This document shows positions 55,376 through 64,000 of a stretch of DNA of 64,000 nt, piece by piece. The position numbers and the translations under genes were made by a program. The stretch spans positions 62,001 to 126,000 of the forward strand of contig NZ_QAOV01000003.1 of NCBI RefSeq assembly GCF_003050925.1. The letters are read 5' to 3'. Source of the stretch: Pseudomonas sp. GV085. Its GTDB lineage: Bacteria > Pseudomonadota > Gammaproteobacteria > Pseudomonadales > Pseudomonadaceae. Below the pieces are notes generated by a model. That model worked only from the letters and a program-made list of their open reading frames with translations, had not been told where the DNA came from and did not search any database. The stretch's first letter is position 1; each line of letters opens with the position of its first letter.

Positions 55376-56457
55376 GTCGATGTGGCTCCTTGTTCCAGTG
55401 GCAGAAAGATCGAGAAGGTGGTGTGGCCGGGGTGGCTGTCACATTCGATCAAGCCCTGGTGCTGGCTGATGATGTTCTGGGTAATGGCCAGGCCCAGTCC
55501 GGTACCGTCCGGACGTCCGCTGACCATGGGAAAGAAAATGGTTTCCTGAAGTTCTGCAGGGATGCCCGGACCGTTGTCGATGATCTCGATCTTGGTCACC
55601 AGGCGATGACGCACGTGGCCGATGGTGAATTGGCGCATGGCGCGGGTGCGCAGGCTGATGCGGCCCAGGCGCAGTTCGTTCTGGCTGCTGATGGCCTGCA
55701 TGGCGTTGCGCACGATGTTCAGCACGGCCTGAATCATTTGCTCGCGGTCGATCAGGACGTCGGGGATGCTTGGGTCGTAGTCGCGCACCAAGGTGATGCA
55801 GCCCTGGCTTTCGGCCTCCACCAGATGGCAGACACGCTCAAGCACTTCGTGGACATTGCACATGGCCAGCGACGGCAACTTGTTGGAGCCGAGCATGCGG
55901 TCCACCAGGTTACGCAGGCGGTCGGCTTCTTCGATGATGACGTTGGTGTAGTCGCGCAGGCTTTCTTCCGGCAGTTCCCGGGCCAGCAATTGTGCCGCGC
56001 CGCGAATCCCGCCCAGCGGGTTCTTGATTTCATGGGCCAGGCCGCGGACCAGCATCTTGCTGGTTTCTTGCTTGGAAAGCTGTGCTTCTTCCTTGGTGAT
56101 CCGCAGCAAGCGGTCACGCGGGTGGACTTCGAGCAGCAGCATCGTGTCGCCGTTGCTCAGGATCGGCGTTACCGCGTAGTCGACAGTCAGGGTCTGGCCG
56201 GTGAGGGCGGTGAGCATGGCTTCGCGTTTGGTGAACGGGTGCGCTTGTTCGACGGCCTGGCGCAACGAATTCAGCGCTTCGGTCGACTCGGTAAACAACT
56301 CACTGATGAACTGCCCATGGCTGCGTTGACCGCTGATGGCCAGCAGCATCTCCGCCGCCGGGTTCATGTACTCGAGGCGCAGTTCGGCGTCGAGCAGGAT
56401 GGTGGCAGTGGTGAGGTTGTCGAGTAGCAAGCGGTGGAGTGCGTCGCTAATGGTCAT
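55372..56457 (-). CDS. ntrB: Nitrogen regulation sensor histidine kinase NtrB
   Basis: A 361-residue cytoplasmic kinase/phosphatase without membrane segments. A PAS domain covers about residues 5-115, the H box is RGLAHEIKNPLGG with His142, and the catalytic domain has an N box (VLNIVRNAMQAI), G1 (EIIDNGPGIP) and G2 (GTGLGLAI). PII protein controls its activity. The start at 56457 (MTISDALHR) follows AGAGG; longer in-frame readings cover the promoter region. A sigma-54 signature and NtrC-like sites lie upstream. Confidence 0.97.
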   Translation of the reverse strand: MTISDALHRLLLDNLTTATILLDAELRLEYMNPAAEMLLAISGQRSHGQFISELFTESTEALNSLRQAVEQAHPFTKREAMLTALTGQTLTVDYAVTPILSNGDTMLLLEVHPRDRLLRITKEEAQLSKQETSKMLVRGLAHEIKNPLGGIRGAAQLLARELPEESLRDYTNVIIEEADRLRNLVDRMLGSNKLPSLAMCNVHEVLERVCHLVEAESQGCITLVRDYDPSIPDVLIDREQMIQAVLNIVRNAMQAISSQNELRLGRISLRTRAMRQFTIGHVRHRLVTKIEIIDNGPGIPAELQETIFFPMVSGRPDGTGLGLAITQNIISQHQGLIECDSHPGHTTFSIFLPLEQGATST

Positions 56458-56513
56458 CGGGACCTCTTTTAGGGCAGAGCATGCGCAAGAAAAAAAGCGC
56501 TGGTACGGGCAAA

Positions 56514-56531
56514 ATGCAAAAACCAAACCAA
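56514..56531 (-). promoter_or_regulatory. Candidate sigma-54 promoter of ntrBC
   Basis: On the minus strand TGGTTTGGTTTTTGCA shows the invariant GG-N10-GC (GG complement at 56528-56529, GC complement at 56516-56517) and the preferred TTTGCA at -12. Transcription would start near 56504, about 47 bp before ntrB. Confidence 0.6.
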
Positions 56532-56553
56532 GGCTCCGAAAAGAAGCGTTCAG

Positions 56554-56568
56554 CGCCTGAAACAGGCG
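56554..56568. terminator. Short hairpin between DUF4124 genes and ntrB
   Basis: CGCCTG-AAA-CAGGCG, a 6-bp perfect stem. It may attenuate readthrough from the upstream DUF4124 genes into ntrBC; there is no T tract on the minus strand, so this is weak. Confidence 0.35.
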
Positions 56569-56644
56569 TTTGACGCTCGTTTGCGTGGCGCTTTGCCAGC
56601 TTTCGCGGGTACTTTCGAACCAAAATGGGTTGGAATGTGAGTAC

Positions 56645-56672
56645 GGTGCAAGCAATTGCACCAATATAGTGC
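56645..56672. promoter_or_regulatory. Candidate overlapping NtrC binding sites upstream of ntrBC
   Basis: Read on the minus strand, 56672-56657 is GCACTATATTGGTGCA, which equals the classical NtrC operator of enterobacterial glnA. An adjoining dyad GGTGCAA-GCAA-TTGCACC (56645-56662) overlaps it. The sites lie about 130-145 bp upstream of the proposed sigma-54 promoter of ntrBC, suited to an enhancer. Confidence 0.7.
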
Positions 56673-56688
56673 GCAAACCTGAACGAGG

Positions 56689-57309
56689 TTAGAAAAGTCT
56701 CAGGAAAGGATTTTTTTCTTCGCCGGGTTTGTCGCTGAGCGGGCATTCCGGCCGCTGGCCGTAGTCTTCGAGAGTGCAGGGTTTGATCCTGCGCTTCTGG
56801 GTGAGAGACATGCGTTGCATGTGGAAAGGCTGGCTGGCGCTGCGTTCTACGATGCGTCCCTGTTCGTCGAGGATTTCCACGGACAGGGTATGGCTGCCGC
56901 GATCGAGGTTGCTCAGCGGGAACACCGGACTCAGGCCGGGTTCGGCGATGGGCTGGCCGTCGAGCAGCAACCGGTAGCGGTGACCGGGGTGCAGGGCCGG
57001 TTCGTTGGTGGCGCTGACGATGACTTCGCCGGTGTTGCTGCGGATGGTGGCGTCGGGTTCCGGGATCAGGATGCGCAGTACTTCATAGTGGAACAGCGCT
57101 TGTACTTCAGGGCTGCTCCGGGCAATCAACGGCGCTGCGCGGGCGGGGTTGGCCGCTATTCGATTGCTCGGTGCCAGCGGTACGCGCCTGGCGTCGCCGG
57201 GTTTGGGATGGTCGGTGAAAACCCGATTGCCCTGAGCGTCGACATACATGAAGACCTCTGCCGAGGCGGGCAGGGCGATCAGGCAGGTGATCAGTAGCCA
57301 CGCCTTCAA
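56689..57309 (-). CDS. DUF4124 domain-containing periplasmic protein
   Basis: A 206-residue exported protein: signal peptide ending LPASA, then the DUF4124 module VFMYVDAQGNRVFTDHPKPGDARRV (about residues 19-45), a linker, and a beta domain (TIRSNTGEVIVSATNEPALHPGHRYRLLLDGQPI...SHTLSVEILDEQGRIV). It is a paralog of the gene just upstream, which it overlaps by four bases. The role is unknown; both sit between glnA and ntrBC on the same strand. Confidence 0.88.
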   Translation of the reverse strand: MKAWLLITCLIALPASAEVFMYVDAQGNRVFTDHPKPGDARRVPLAPSNRIAANPARAAPLIARSSPEVQALFHYEVLRILIPEPDATIRSNTGEVIVSATNEPALHPGHRYRLLLDGQPIAEPGLSPVFPLSNLDRGSHTLSVEILDEQGRIVERSASQPFHMQRMSLTQKRRIKPCTLEDYGQRPECPLSDKPGEEKNPFLRLF

Positions 57310-57821
57310 GGCTTGTGCACCCGCTGTACGGTGAATGTCACCGCAGGGCTCTGCTGCACAACGTTTCCGCCATCGATCACTTGTACGGCAAGGCGGTGTT
57401 CGCCGCGATCGATGTTCACCAGCTGCAGGCTCGGCACATTGCCTGGCTGGCCGTAGGGCTGATCGTCCAGCAGTAGCCGCAACAGGTGGGGGGCTTGCAG
57501 GCGCGGCTTGATCAGCACCGTTATGGTGAACGTGCCGTTGTTGGCGCGCAGGGCTTCGGTGGTGGGCAGGCCGGACAGCTCCAGTACTTCATAGGCCTTG
57601 TGGGGCGGTTCATTGCGAGCGGTTTCAGCAGTCGGTGCGGCTTCGCCGGGAGGCTGGCGCTCGACGCTGTTGAGAGGCGGCAGGTCGACCGGATGGGCGC
57701 TGACGCCGTCAGGCGGTTGATTGCTGTACGCGGTGGCGCCGTTGGCGTCCGTGTACTTGTAGATCTGCGCCGTGGCGGGCAGAACGATCAGCAGCAGGAT
57801 GAAGAGAAAACCGCGACCCAT
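57306..57821 (-). CDS. DUF4124 domain-containing periplasmic protein (paralog)
   Basis: A 171-residue exported protein with the same plan: signal peptide (VLPATA), DUF4124 module IYKYTDANGATAYSNQPPDG, and a beta domain (ANNGTFTITVLIKPRLQAPHLLRLLLDDQPYG...EHRLAVQVIDGGNVV). Its stop overlaps the start of the next paralog, so they are co-translated. Function unknown. Confidence 0.88.
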   Translation of the reverse strand: MGRGFLFILLLIVLPATAQIYKYTDANGATAYSNQPPDGVSAHPVDLPPLNSVERQPPGEAAPTAETARNEPPHKAYEVLELSGLPTTEALRANNGTFTITVLIKPRLQAPHLLRLLLDDQPYGQPGNVPSLQLVNIDRGEHRLAVQVIDGGNVVQQSPAVTFTVQRVHKP

Positions 57822-57970
57822 AAAAACAACCGGAAACGAAAACGTAGGGTTGCAGCATAGGTCAGGGTTGGTGGTTGGCCCAAGTCGCTAAACATTTGCG
57901 CATGATTCACGGAGATCTGGCGGACGCCTCAATCCCCTGTGGAAACAGATCAGCCATCGAATCGTGCACA

Positions 57971-57996
57971 TAAAAAAGGCCTCCCGAAGGAGGCCT
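57971..57996 (-). terminator. Terminator after glnA
   Basis: AGGCCTCC / GGAGGCCT perfect 8-bp stem with a four-base loop; six A residues on the left read as a T tract on the minus strand, 37 bp beyond the glnA stop. Confidence 0.9.
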
Positions 57997-58032
57997 CTCT
58001 TTTGTCACGCCGCTTGCGCAGGCGCTACCGGA

Positions 58033-59439
58033 TCAGCAGCTGTAGTACAGCTCGTATTCCAGTGGGTGTACGAAGGTACGTACCTTGATTTCTTCTTCGC
58101 TTTTCAGGGCGATGTAAGCGTCGATGAAGTCGTCGCTGAAAACGCCGCCTTTGGTCAGGAACGCACGACCTTTGTCCAGTTCTTCCAGGGCTTCTTTCAG
58201 GCTGCCGCAAACTTGTGGGATCTCTTTGGCCTCTTCAGGCGGCAGGTCGTACAGGTTTTTGTCAGCAGCGTCGCCAGGGTGGATCTTGTTCTGGATGCCG
58301 TCCAGGCCAGCCATCAGCAGTGCGGCGAAGCACAGGTACGGGTTGGCAGCCGGATCCGGGAAGCGTGCTTCGATACGGCGGGCTTTCGGGCTCGACACGT
58401 AAGGAATGCGGATCGAAGCGGAACGGTTGCGAGCCGAGTAGGCCAGCATCACAGGAGCTTCGAAGCCTGGAACCAGACGCTTGTAGGAGTTGGTCGCCGG
58501 GTTGGTGAAGCCGTTCAGGGCCTTACCGTGCTTGATGATACCGCCGATGAAGTACAGGGCGGTGTCGGACAGGCCGGCATAGCCTTCACCTGCGAAGGTG
58601 TTCTTGCCATCTTTCCAGATGGACATGTGTACGTGCATACCCGAGCCGTTGTCGCCGTACAGCGGCTTAGGCATGAAGGTAGCGGTACGGCCGTAGGCAT
58701 CGGCTACGTTGTGCACAACGTATTTCAGAGTTTGGGTTTCGTCGGCTTTCTTCACCAGGGTGTTGAACTTGACGCCGATTTCGTTCTGGCCGGCAGTCGC
58801 CACTTCGTGGTGGTGAACTTCGACGGTCAGGCCCATTTCTTCCAGTGCGTTGCACATGGAGGTACGGATTTCGTGGTCGTGGTCGAACGGCGGAACCGGG
58901 AAGTAGCCGCCTTTGACGCCTGGACGGTGGCCTTTGTTGCCGCCTTCGATGTCCTGGTCGGACATCCACGAACCTTGTTCAGAGTAGATCTTGAACATGG
59001 AGCCGGAAATGTCGGACTTGAACTTCACCTGGTCGAAGATGAAGAACTCTGGCTCTGGACCGGCGTATACGGTGTCACCGATAGCGGTGGCTTTCAGGTG
59101 CTCTTCGGCGCGCTTGGCGATCGCACGTGGGTCGCGATCGTAGCCTTGCATGCTCGAAGGCTCGATGATGTCGCAGACGAGGATCAGGGTCGGTTCTTCG
59201 GTGAACGGATCCAGAACAGCGGTGGAGTCGTCCGGCATCAGGATCATGTCGGAAGCTTCGATGCCTTTCCAGCCAGCGATGGAGGAACCGTCGAACATTT
59301 TGCCGACTTCGAAGAAGTCGTCATCCAGCGCATCGCGAGCCGGCATGGTCACGTGGTGCTGAGTGCCTTTGGTGTCCGTGAAGCGCAGATCAATCCACTT
59401 GACGTCATGATCTTTGATGAGTTGAACCGACTTCGACAT
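58033..59439 (-). CDS. glnA: Glutamine synthetase, type I
   Basis: A 468-residue enzyme, the length of E. coli GlnA, making glutamine from glutamate, ammonia and ATP as a dodecamer. The Mg/ATP blocks [26 protein letters not shown] and [17 protein letters not shown] are present, and the adenylylation site Tyr397 lies in NLYDLPPEE at the same number as in E. coli, so control by GlnE is expected. A sigma-54 promoter signature lies about 100 bp upstream. Confidence 0.98.
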   Translation of the reverse strand: MSKSVQLIKDHDVKWIDLRFTDTKGTQHHVTMPARDALDDDFFEVGKMFDGSSIAGWKGIEASDMILMPDDSTAVLDPFTEEPTLILVCDIIEPSSMQGYDRDPRAIAKRAEEHLKATAIGDTVYAGPEPEFFIFDQVKFKSDISGSMFKIYSEQGSWMSDQDIEGGNKGHRPGVKGGYFPVPPFDHDHEIRTSMCNALEEMGLTVEVHHHEVATAGQNEIGVKFNTLVKKADETQTLKYVVHNVADAYGRTATFMPKPLYGDNGSGMHVHMSIWKDGKNTFAGEGYAGLSDTALYFIGGIIKHGKALNGFTNPATNSYKRLVPGFEAPVMLAYSARNRSASIRIPYVSSPKARRIEARFPDPAANPYLCFAALLMAGLDGIQNKIHPGDAADKNLYDLPPEEAKEIPQVCGSLKEALEELDKGRAFLTKGGVFSDDFIDAYIALKSEEEIKVRTFVHPLEYELYYSC

Positions 59440-59536
59440 AGTGTCCTCCGGGTGGCTTCGGGCTAGTAATGGATGCCCTTATAATGTGGGTGATGCCGGC
59501 GCGAATACTCTGCCAAGGCAACCTGCCTCACAAGGG

Positions 59537-59552
59537 AGCAAATTGCATGCCA
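59537..59552 (-). promoter_or_regulatory. Candidate sigma-54 promoter of glnA
   Basis: On the minus strand TGGCATGCAATTTGCT fits the -24/-12 consensus with GG-N10-GC (GG complement 59550-59551, GC complement 59538-59539). Transcription would start near 59526, 87 bp before the ATG. A near-palindrome TTGGTGCGCGCCAA further upstream (about 59665-59678) resembles half-sites of NtrC but not in the usual order. Confidence 0.75.
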
Positions 59553-59720
59553 GTGCCCCAGCATGGGTTTTTTGCCCCAAATTCACGCTTGTGAGGTTGT
59601 TTTACGCTTTAAAGCAGAAAATATCGCCCTGTAATGTGGCGTCAAATCCAATAAATGACCTGTTTTGGTGCGCGCCAAACCTTCTGCACATTAACTGGTT
59701 AAACCTTGAGCAATTTCCGC

Positions 59721-59726
59721 TATAAT
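59721..59726 (+). promoter_or_regulatory. Candidate -10 box of thiI
   Basis: A perfect TATAAT 43 bp before the thiI start. No convincing -35 box stands at the right spacing, so the assignment rests on the -10 alone. Confidence 0.4.
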
Positions 59727-59768
59727 CCGCGCCCCCCTTTTTCGGCAGGCCCTGCGCGCGCTGTTTCC

Positions 59769-61223
59769 ATGAAATTAATCGTAAAAGTCTTCCCCGAGAT
59801 CACCATCAAGAGTCGACCTGTCCGGACGAAATTTATCCGCCAGTTGGCCAAAAACATCCGCGCCGTGCTCCGCGATCTGGACCCGGCCGTGGTGGTGAAC
59901 GGCGTGTGGGACAATCTCGAGCTGGAAACCCGCGTCACCGACCCGAAAGCCTTGAAAGAGATGGGTGAGCGCCTGACCTGCATGCCGGGCATCGCGCACT
60001 TTCTGCAGGTCGACGAGTACCCGCTGGGCGACTTCGACGACATCACCGAAAAGTGCAGGCAGCACTACGGCGATGCGCTGGCCGGGAAGATTTTCTCGGT
60101 GCGCTGCAAGCGTGCGGGCAAGCACCCGTTCAGCTCGATGGACGTCGAAAAATACGTCGGCAGCAAGCTGCGTCGCGAGTGCGGCGCCGCCGGGATCGAC
60201 CTGAAAAAGCCTGAAATCGAAGTCCGCATCGAAGTTCGCGACCAACGGTTGTTCGTGATCCACAGCCAGCACAACGGCATCGGCGGTTATCCGCTGGGCG
60301 CCCTGGAGCAGACGCTGGTGCTGATGTCCGGCGGCTTCGATTCCACCGTGGCGGCCTACCAGATCATGCGCCGTGGGCTGATGGCGCACTTCTGCTTCTT
60401 CAATCTGGGCGGACGTGCCCACGAACTGGGCGTCATGGAAGTCGCGCATTTCATCTGGAAGAAGTACGGCAGCTCGCAACGCGTGTTATTTGTCAGTGTG
60501 CCGTTCGAAGAAGTTTTGGGCGAAATTCTCGGCAAAGTCGATAACAGTCATATGGGCGTAGTATTGAAGCGTATGATGTTGCGCGCTGCGTCCCAAATTG
60601 CCGATCGACTGCACATCGACGCACTGGTCACCGGTGAGGCGATCTCCCAGGTGTCGAGCCAGACGTTGCCGAACCTGAGCGTGATCGACTGTGTGACCGA
60701 CAAGCTGGTCTTGCGTCCGCTGATCGCCAGCCACAAGCAGGACATCATCGACCTGGCCAACGAAATCGGCACCGCTGATTTCGCCCGGCACATGCCGGAA
60801 TACTGCGGCGTCATCTCGGTCAATCCGAAGACCGCGGCCAAGCGCTATCGCGTCGAGCATGAAGAGAAAGAATTCGATATGGCGGTACTCGAGCGTGCGC
60901 TCGAAAACGCCAAGCTGGTGCCGATCGATCGCGTGATCGACGAATTGGGCCAGGACTTGCAGATTGAAGAAGTCAGCGAAGCGCTGGCCGGTCAGATCGT
61001 CATCGACATCCGCCACCCGGATGCCGCTGAAGACGACCCGCTGGAGCTCGCTGGCATCGAGGTACAAACGATGCCGTTTTATGCAGTGAACGCTCGTTTC
61101 AAGGAACTGGACCCTACTCGCCAGTACCTGCTGTATTGCGACAAAGGCGTGATGAGTCGCCTGCATGCCCACCATTTGCTCAGTGAGGGGCATGCCAATG
61201 TGCGCGTTTATCGACCGAGCTAA
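59769..61223 (+). CDS. thiI: tRNA 4-thiouridine synthase / ThiS sulfurtransferase ThiI
   Basis: A 484-residue protein with an N-terminal ferredoxin-like and THUMP domain (about 1-165), a PP-loop adenylation domain (LMSGGFDST), a conserved Cys in MPEYCGV and a C-terminal rhodanese domain with Cys457 in [11 protein letters not shown]. Both cysteines needed for sulfur relay to tRNA uridine-8 and to thiazole synthesis are present. The ATG at 59769 matches the family start [11 protein letters not shown]. Confidence 0.97.
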   Translation: MKLIVKVFPEITIKSRPVRTKFIRQLAKNIRAVLRDLDPAVVVNGVWDNLELETRVTDPKALKEMGERLTCMPGIAHFLQVDEYPLGDFDDITEKCRQHYGDALAGKIFSVRCKRAGKHPFSSMDVEKYVGSKLRRECGAAGIDLKKPEIEVRIEVRDQRLFVIHSQHNGIGGYPLGALEQTLVLMSGGFDSTVAAYQIMRRGLMAHFCFFNLGGRAHELGVMEVAHFIWKKYGSSQRVLFVSVPFEEVLGEILGKVDNSHMGVVLKRMMLRAASQIADRLHIDALVTGEAISQVSSQTLPNLSVIDCVTDKLVLRPLIASHKQDIIDLANEIGTADFARHMPEYCGVISVNPKTAAKRYRVEHEEKEFDMAVLERALENAKLVPIDRVIDELGQDLQIEEVSEALAGQIVIDIRHPDAAEDDPLELAGIEVQTMPFYAVNARFKELDPTRQYLLYCDKGVMSRLHAHHLLSEGHANVRVYRPS

Positions 61224-61362
61224 GTGCCCGGGGCTGTTTGCCTGTGGCCTGCGTCACCGGCCCCCCGATGCCACCGTCAAGCTGTAACGGCTTTCACGGA
61301 CGCTACTGTTAATCGCTGCCAAGACTTGTCAGCACACCGAATCCTCTGATCGAGATACACAA

Positions 61363-63183
61363 GTGATCGAAAATCTACGCAACATCGCCATCATTGCCCA
61401 CGTTGACCATGGTAAGACCACCCTGGTAGACAAACTCCTGCGTCAATCCGGCACCCTGGAGCGCAACGAGCTCAACGACGAGCGCGTGATGGACTCCAAC
61501 GACCAGGAAAAAGAGCGCGGTATTACCATTCTGGCGAAAAACACCGCCATCAACTGGAACGGCTACCACATCAACATCGTGGACACCCCGGGCCACGCCG
61601 ACTTCGGCGGCGAAGTTGAACGCGTAATGTCGATGGTCGACTCCGTTCTGCTGCTGGTTGACGCTCAAGACGGCCCTATGCCGCAAACCCGTTTCGTGAC
61701 CAAGAAGGCTTTCGAAGCCGGCCTGCGTCCAATCGTGGTGATCAACAAGGTTGACCGTCCAGGCGCGCGTCCGGACTGGGTTCTGGACCAGATCTTCGAC
61801 TTGTTCGACAACCTGGGTGCCACCGAAGAACAGCTGGACTTCAAAGTCGTCTACGCCTCGGCCCTGAACGGTATTGCCGGTCTGGACCACACCGAAATGG
61901 CTGAAGACATGACCCCGCTGTACCAGTCGATCGTCGACAACGTACCAGCGCCGAAAGTCGACCGTGACGGTCCGTTCCAGATGCAGATCTCCGCACTGGA
62001 CTACAACAGCTTCCTGGGTGTGATCGGCGTTGGCCGTATCGCCCGTGGTCGCGTCAAGCCGAACACCCCGGTTGTGGCTATCGACGCTGACGGCAAGAAG
62101 CGCAACGGTCGTATCCTGAAGCTGATGGGTCACCACGGCCTGCACCGCATTGACGTTGAAGAAGCTTTGGCTGGCGACATCGTCTGCATCAGTGGCTTCG
62201 ACCAGCTGTTCATCTCCGACACCCTGTGCGACCCACTGAACGTCGAAGCGATGAAGCCGCTGACCGTTGACGAACCAACCGTTTCCATGACCTTCCAGGT
62301 AAACGACTCGCCTTTCTGCGGTAAAGAAGGCAAGTTCGTGACCAGCCGTAACATCAAGGAACGTCTGGACAAGGAACTGCTGTTCAACGTTGCTCTGCGC
62401 GTTGAAGAAGGCGACACCGCCGACAAGTTCAAAGTCTCCGGCCGTGGTGAGCTGCACCTCTCGGTACTGATCGAAACCATGCGTCGCGAAGGCTTCGAAA
62501 TGGGTGTTGGTCGTCCGGAAGTGATCATCCGTATGGTTGATGGCGTCAAGCACGAACCGTACGAAAACGTGACCATCGACCTGCCGGAAGAATCCCAGGG
62601 CGCGATCATGGAACAGATCGGTATCCGTAAAGGCGACCTGACCAACATGGTTCCGGATGGCAAGGGCCGTGTGCGCCTTGAGTACAACATCCCGGCCCGT
62701 GGTCTGATCGGTTTCCGTAACGAGTTCCTGACCCTGACCTCCGGTGCAGGCATCCTGACCTCGATCTTCGACCGTTACGACACCATGAAGTCCGGTGACA
62801 TGTCCGGCCGTCAGAACGGCGTGCTGGTATCGGTTGCTACCGGTAAGGCACTGACCTACTCGCTGGAAACCCTGCAGTCGCGTGGCAAGCTGTTCATCGA
62901 ACACGGCCAGGACATCTATGAAGGTCAAATCGTTGGTCTGAACAGCCGCGACAACGACCTGGGTGTTAACCCAACCAAAGGCAAGAAGCTCGACAACATG
63001 CGTGCTTCGGGTAAAGACGAAACCATCGCTCTGGTTCCGCCTGTACGCTTCACTCTGGAGCAAGCTCTGGAATTCGTACAAGAAGACGAGCTGTGTGAAG
63101 TCACGCCTAAGTCCATCCGTCTTCGCAAGAAGATCCTGGGCGAAAGCGAGCGTACCCGCGCTGCCAAGAAGTCCGGTAACTAA
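61363..63183 (+). CDS. typA: Translational GTPase TypA/BipA
   Basis: A 606-residue ribosome-associated GTPase. G motifs: [10 protein letters not shown] (G1), RGITI (G2), [12 protein letters not shown] (G3), [11 protein letters not shown] (G4). Elongation-factor-like domains II, III and V follow, then the BipA-specific C-terminal domain ([37 protein letters not shown]). The start is GTG. BipA supports 50S assembly at low temperature and stress adaptation. A strong terminator follows. Confidence 0.98.
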   Translation: MIENLRNIAIIAHVDHGKTTLVDKLLRQSGTLERNELNDERVMDSNDQEKERGITILAKNTAINWNGYHINIVDTPGHADFGGEVERVMSMVDSVLLLVDAQDGPMPQTRFVTKKAFEAGLRPIVVINKVDRPGARPDWVLDQIFDLFDNLGATEEQLDFKVVYASALNGIAGLDHTEMAEDMTPLYQSIVDNVPAPKVDRDGPFQMQISALDYNSFLGVIGVGRIARGRVKPNTPVVAIDADGKKRNGRILKLMGHHGLHRIDVEEALAGDIVCISGFDQLFISDTLCDPLNVEAMKPLTVDEPTVSMTFQVNDSPFCGKEGKFVTSRNIKERLDKELLFNVALRVEEGDTADKFKVSGRGELHLSVLIETMRREGFEMGVGRPEVIIRMVDGVKHEPYENVTIDLPEESQGAIMEQIGIRKGDLTNMVPDGKGRVRLEYNIPARGLIGFRNEFLTLTSGAGILTSIFDRYDTMKSGDMSGRQNGVLVSVATGKALTYSLETLQSRGKLFIEHGQDIYEGQIVGLNSRDNDLGVNPTKGKKLDNMRASGKDETIALVPPVRFTLEQALEFVQEDELCEVTPKSIRLRKKILGESERTRAAKKSGN

Positions 63184-63203
63184 GTCATTTAGTTAGCTGA
63201 CAA

Positions 63204-63239
63204 AAAAACGCCCCCGACCGCAAGGCCGGGGGCGTTTTT
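63204..63239 (+). terminator. Terminator after typA
   Basis: AAAAACGCCCCCG / CGGGGGCGTTTTT stem around a short inner hairpin, 21 bp after the stop, ending in a T run. Confidence 0.93.
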
Positions 63240-63277
63240 GTTTGTCTGCGATTTGTGCGGTGTTTGTGCGGGCCCCT

Positions 63278-63339
63278 TCGCGAGCAGGCTCGCTCCTACA
63301 GGGAAACGCATTCCAATGTAGGAGCGAGCCTGCTCGCGA
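63278..63339. repeat. Inverted pair of REP elements
   Basis: REP cores at 63278-63300 and 63317-63339 in opposite orientation, with only 16 bp between them, the closest pair in the window. Confidence 0.9.
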
Positions 63340-63375
63340 TGGCGGCCGATCAGCCGCCGAAAACTCCAGGAAACA

Positions 63376-63813
63376 TCAGAACCGCTCGATACTCCGCGAA
63401 CTCCGCTCGCGCTCCACTTCCTTGGGCTTGTACGCACAATACCCCGGCCGCGGGCCGATTTTCGGGTGGTTGCGGCAGGTATCCGGGCGCTTTTCATAAA
63501 TAGTGCACAGACGGCTCTTACGATCCAGATACAGGCAATCATTGTTGCTCATGCGTTGGAGGGTGAAGATTCCCGACTTCTGGTTGAAGCGCTCGACCAA
63601 ACCTTCCTTTTGCAGGCGTTTGGCGATGTTCTTCGGCGGATCGCCCAGCTCGAACTCATCGACCACGCCGATGCGGATCAGATCCTTGATCTTGACTTCG
63701 ACGGGCAGGGTGCAGCAGCTGGACATGCACGAGCCGCACATCGGGGCAGAGTACTTGGCCCAGGTATCGAGGCGGTCGATCTCTGCGGCAGCGATCAGGT
63801 TCGGCTTCATCAT
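63376..63813 (-). CDS. YkgJ-family cysteine cluster protein
   Basis: A 145-residue cytoplasmic protein with two cysteine groups: CGSCMSSCC (residues about 26-34) and C-x10-C with CRNHP and GYC in the second half (about 93-127). This matches the YkgJ/CxxCxxCC zinc- or iron-cluster family of unknown function. Two successive ATGs (63813 and 63810) are possible starts. The remaining 187 bp to the window end show no gene I can support. Confidence 0.88.
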   Translation of the reverse strand: MMKPNLIAAAEIDRLDTWAKYSAPMCGSCMSSCCTLPVEVKIKDLIRIGVVDEFELGDPPKNIAKRLQKEGLVERFNQKSGIFTLQRMSNNDCLYLDRKSRLCTIYEKRPDTCRNHPKIGPRPGYCAYKPKEVERERSSRSIERF

Positions 63814-64000
63814 CGTTTGTTACCAGCGTGTGCATCAGGGCGCGCGATAATACCGGGACTGGTGGATTTTTGAACAACCTTTCGCCAGATTTTTTCACTG
63901 CCGGCCAATAAGCCGTTAATCCGGCACGGCCCCTGCATTGAATCAGGTACACGACAATGTATTGCCGAGCCGATTCGCACTAACTGGAAAAACTGCCGAA

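Noticed and set aside
61375..63081. A 568-codon open frame on the minus strand opposite typA
   Set aside because: It mirrors typA exactly and has the composition of an antisense shadow in a high-GC, strongly codon-biased gene; no family motif is seen.

Overview
The window is a chromosomal segment of a fluorescens-type Pseudomonas. The evidence is high-GC coding with many four-base start/stop overlaps, ten intergenic sites carrying the Pseudomonas REP core (GCGAGC-AGGCTCGCTCC family, mostly as inverted pairs), and a core gene order that I recall from P. aeruginosa PAO1 running from typA-thiI-glnA-ntrBC-trmL-secB-grxC-gpmI-ctpA through hisFAHB-asmA-mutY-yggX to a basic amino acid ABC transporter. 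The species assignment is inference; no rRNA lies in the window.

Layout. 0-12 kb: end of a HAD nucleotidase, a LysR regulator, fdhD and an FdhF/YdeP-type molybdopterin oxidoreductase, a glycine-zipper protein, a thioesterase with a 3-hydroxyacyl-CoA dehydrogenase, a RecQ-family helicase, a subtilisin-like lipoprotein, and a tautomerase/DsbA-family/SDR group. 13.4-23.4 kb: a probable genomic island at tRNA-Thr(TGT). It holds a P4-type integrase next to the tRNA, a second tyrosine recombinase with a coupled small ORF, palindromic MITE-like debris, strong hairpins and DnaA-box-like 9-mers. Its cargo looks catabolic: FadL porin, two SDRs, an alpha/beta hydrolase and a divergent TetR, plus a small Rmf/CrpP-like protein. 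A short copy of the tRNA 3' end beside an intact terminator at 13.4 kb is the likely distal attachment site.

23.4-36 kb: FkbM methyltransferase, a methyltransferase at the end of an amino acid ABC operon, GabP permease, two tandem small paralogs, an alpha/beta hydrolase, an orphan YhcG/DUF1016 nuclease, a TSUP permease and tRNA-Phe. 36-53 kb: yggX-mutY-asmA, a PanZ-like GNAT, an oxalate/formate-type MFS transporter, hisB-hisH-DUF2164-hisA-hisF, a periplasmic binding protein, the gpmI-envC-ctpA-yibQ operon facing yibN-grxC-secB, and trmL. 53-64 kb: an 80-bp tandem repeat, ntrBC, two DUF4124 paralogs, glnA, thiI, typA and a YkgJ-type cysteine-cluster protein.

A nitrogen-control theme links the right half. 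Sigma-54 promoter signatures (GG-N10-GC) precede glnA, ntrBC and gabP. Matches to the NtrC operator (GCAC-N7-GTGC type) lie about 150-180 bp upstream of the ntrBC and gabP promoters, so NtrBC, glutamine synthetase and uptake of GABA (perhaps also basic amino acids) may form one regulon encoded largely in this window. No CRISPR array, transposase gene or rRNA was seen.
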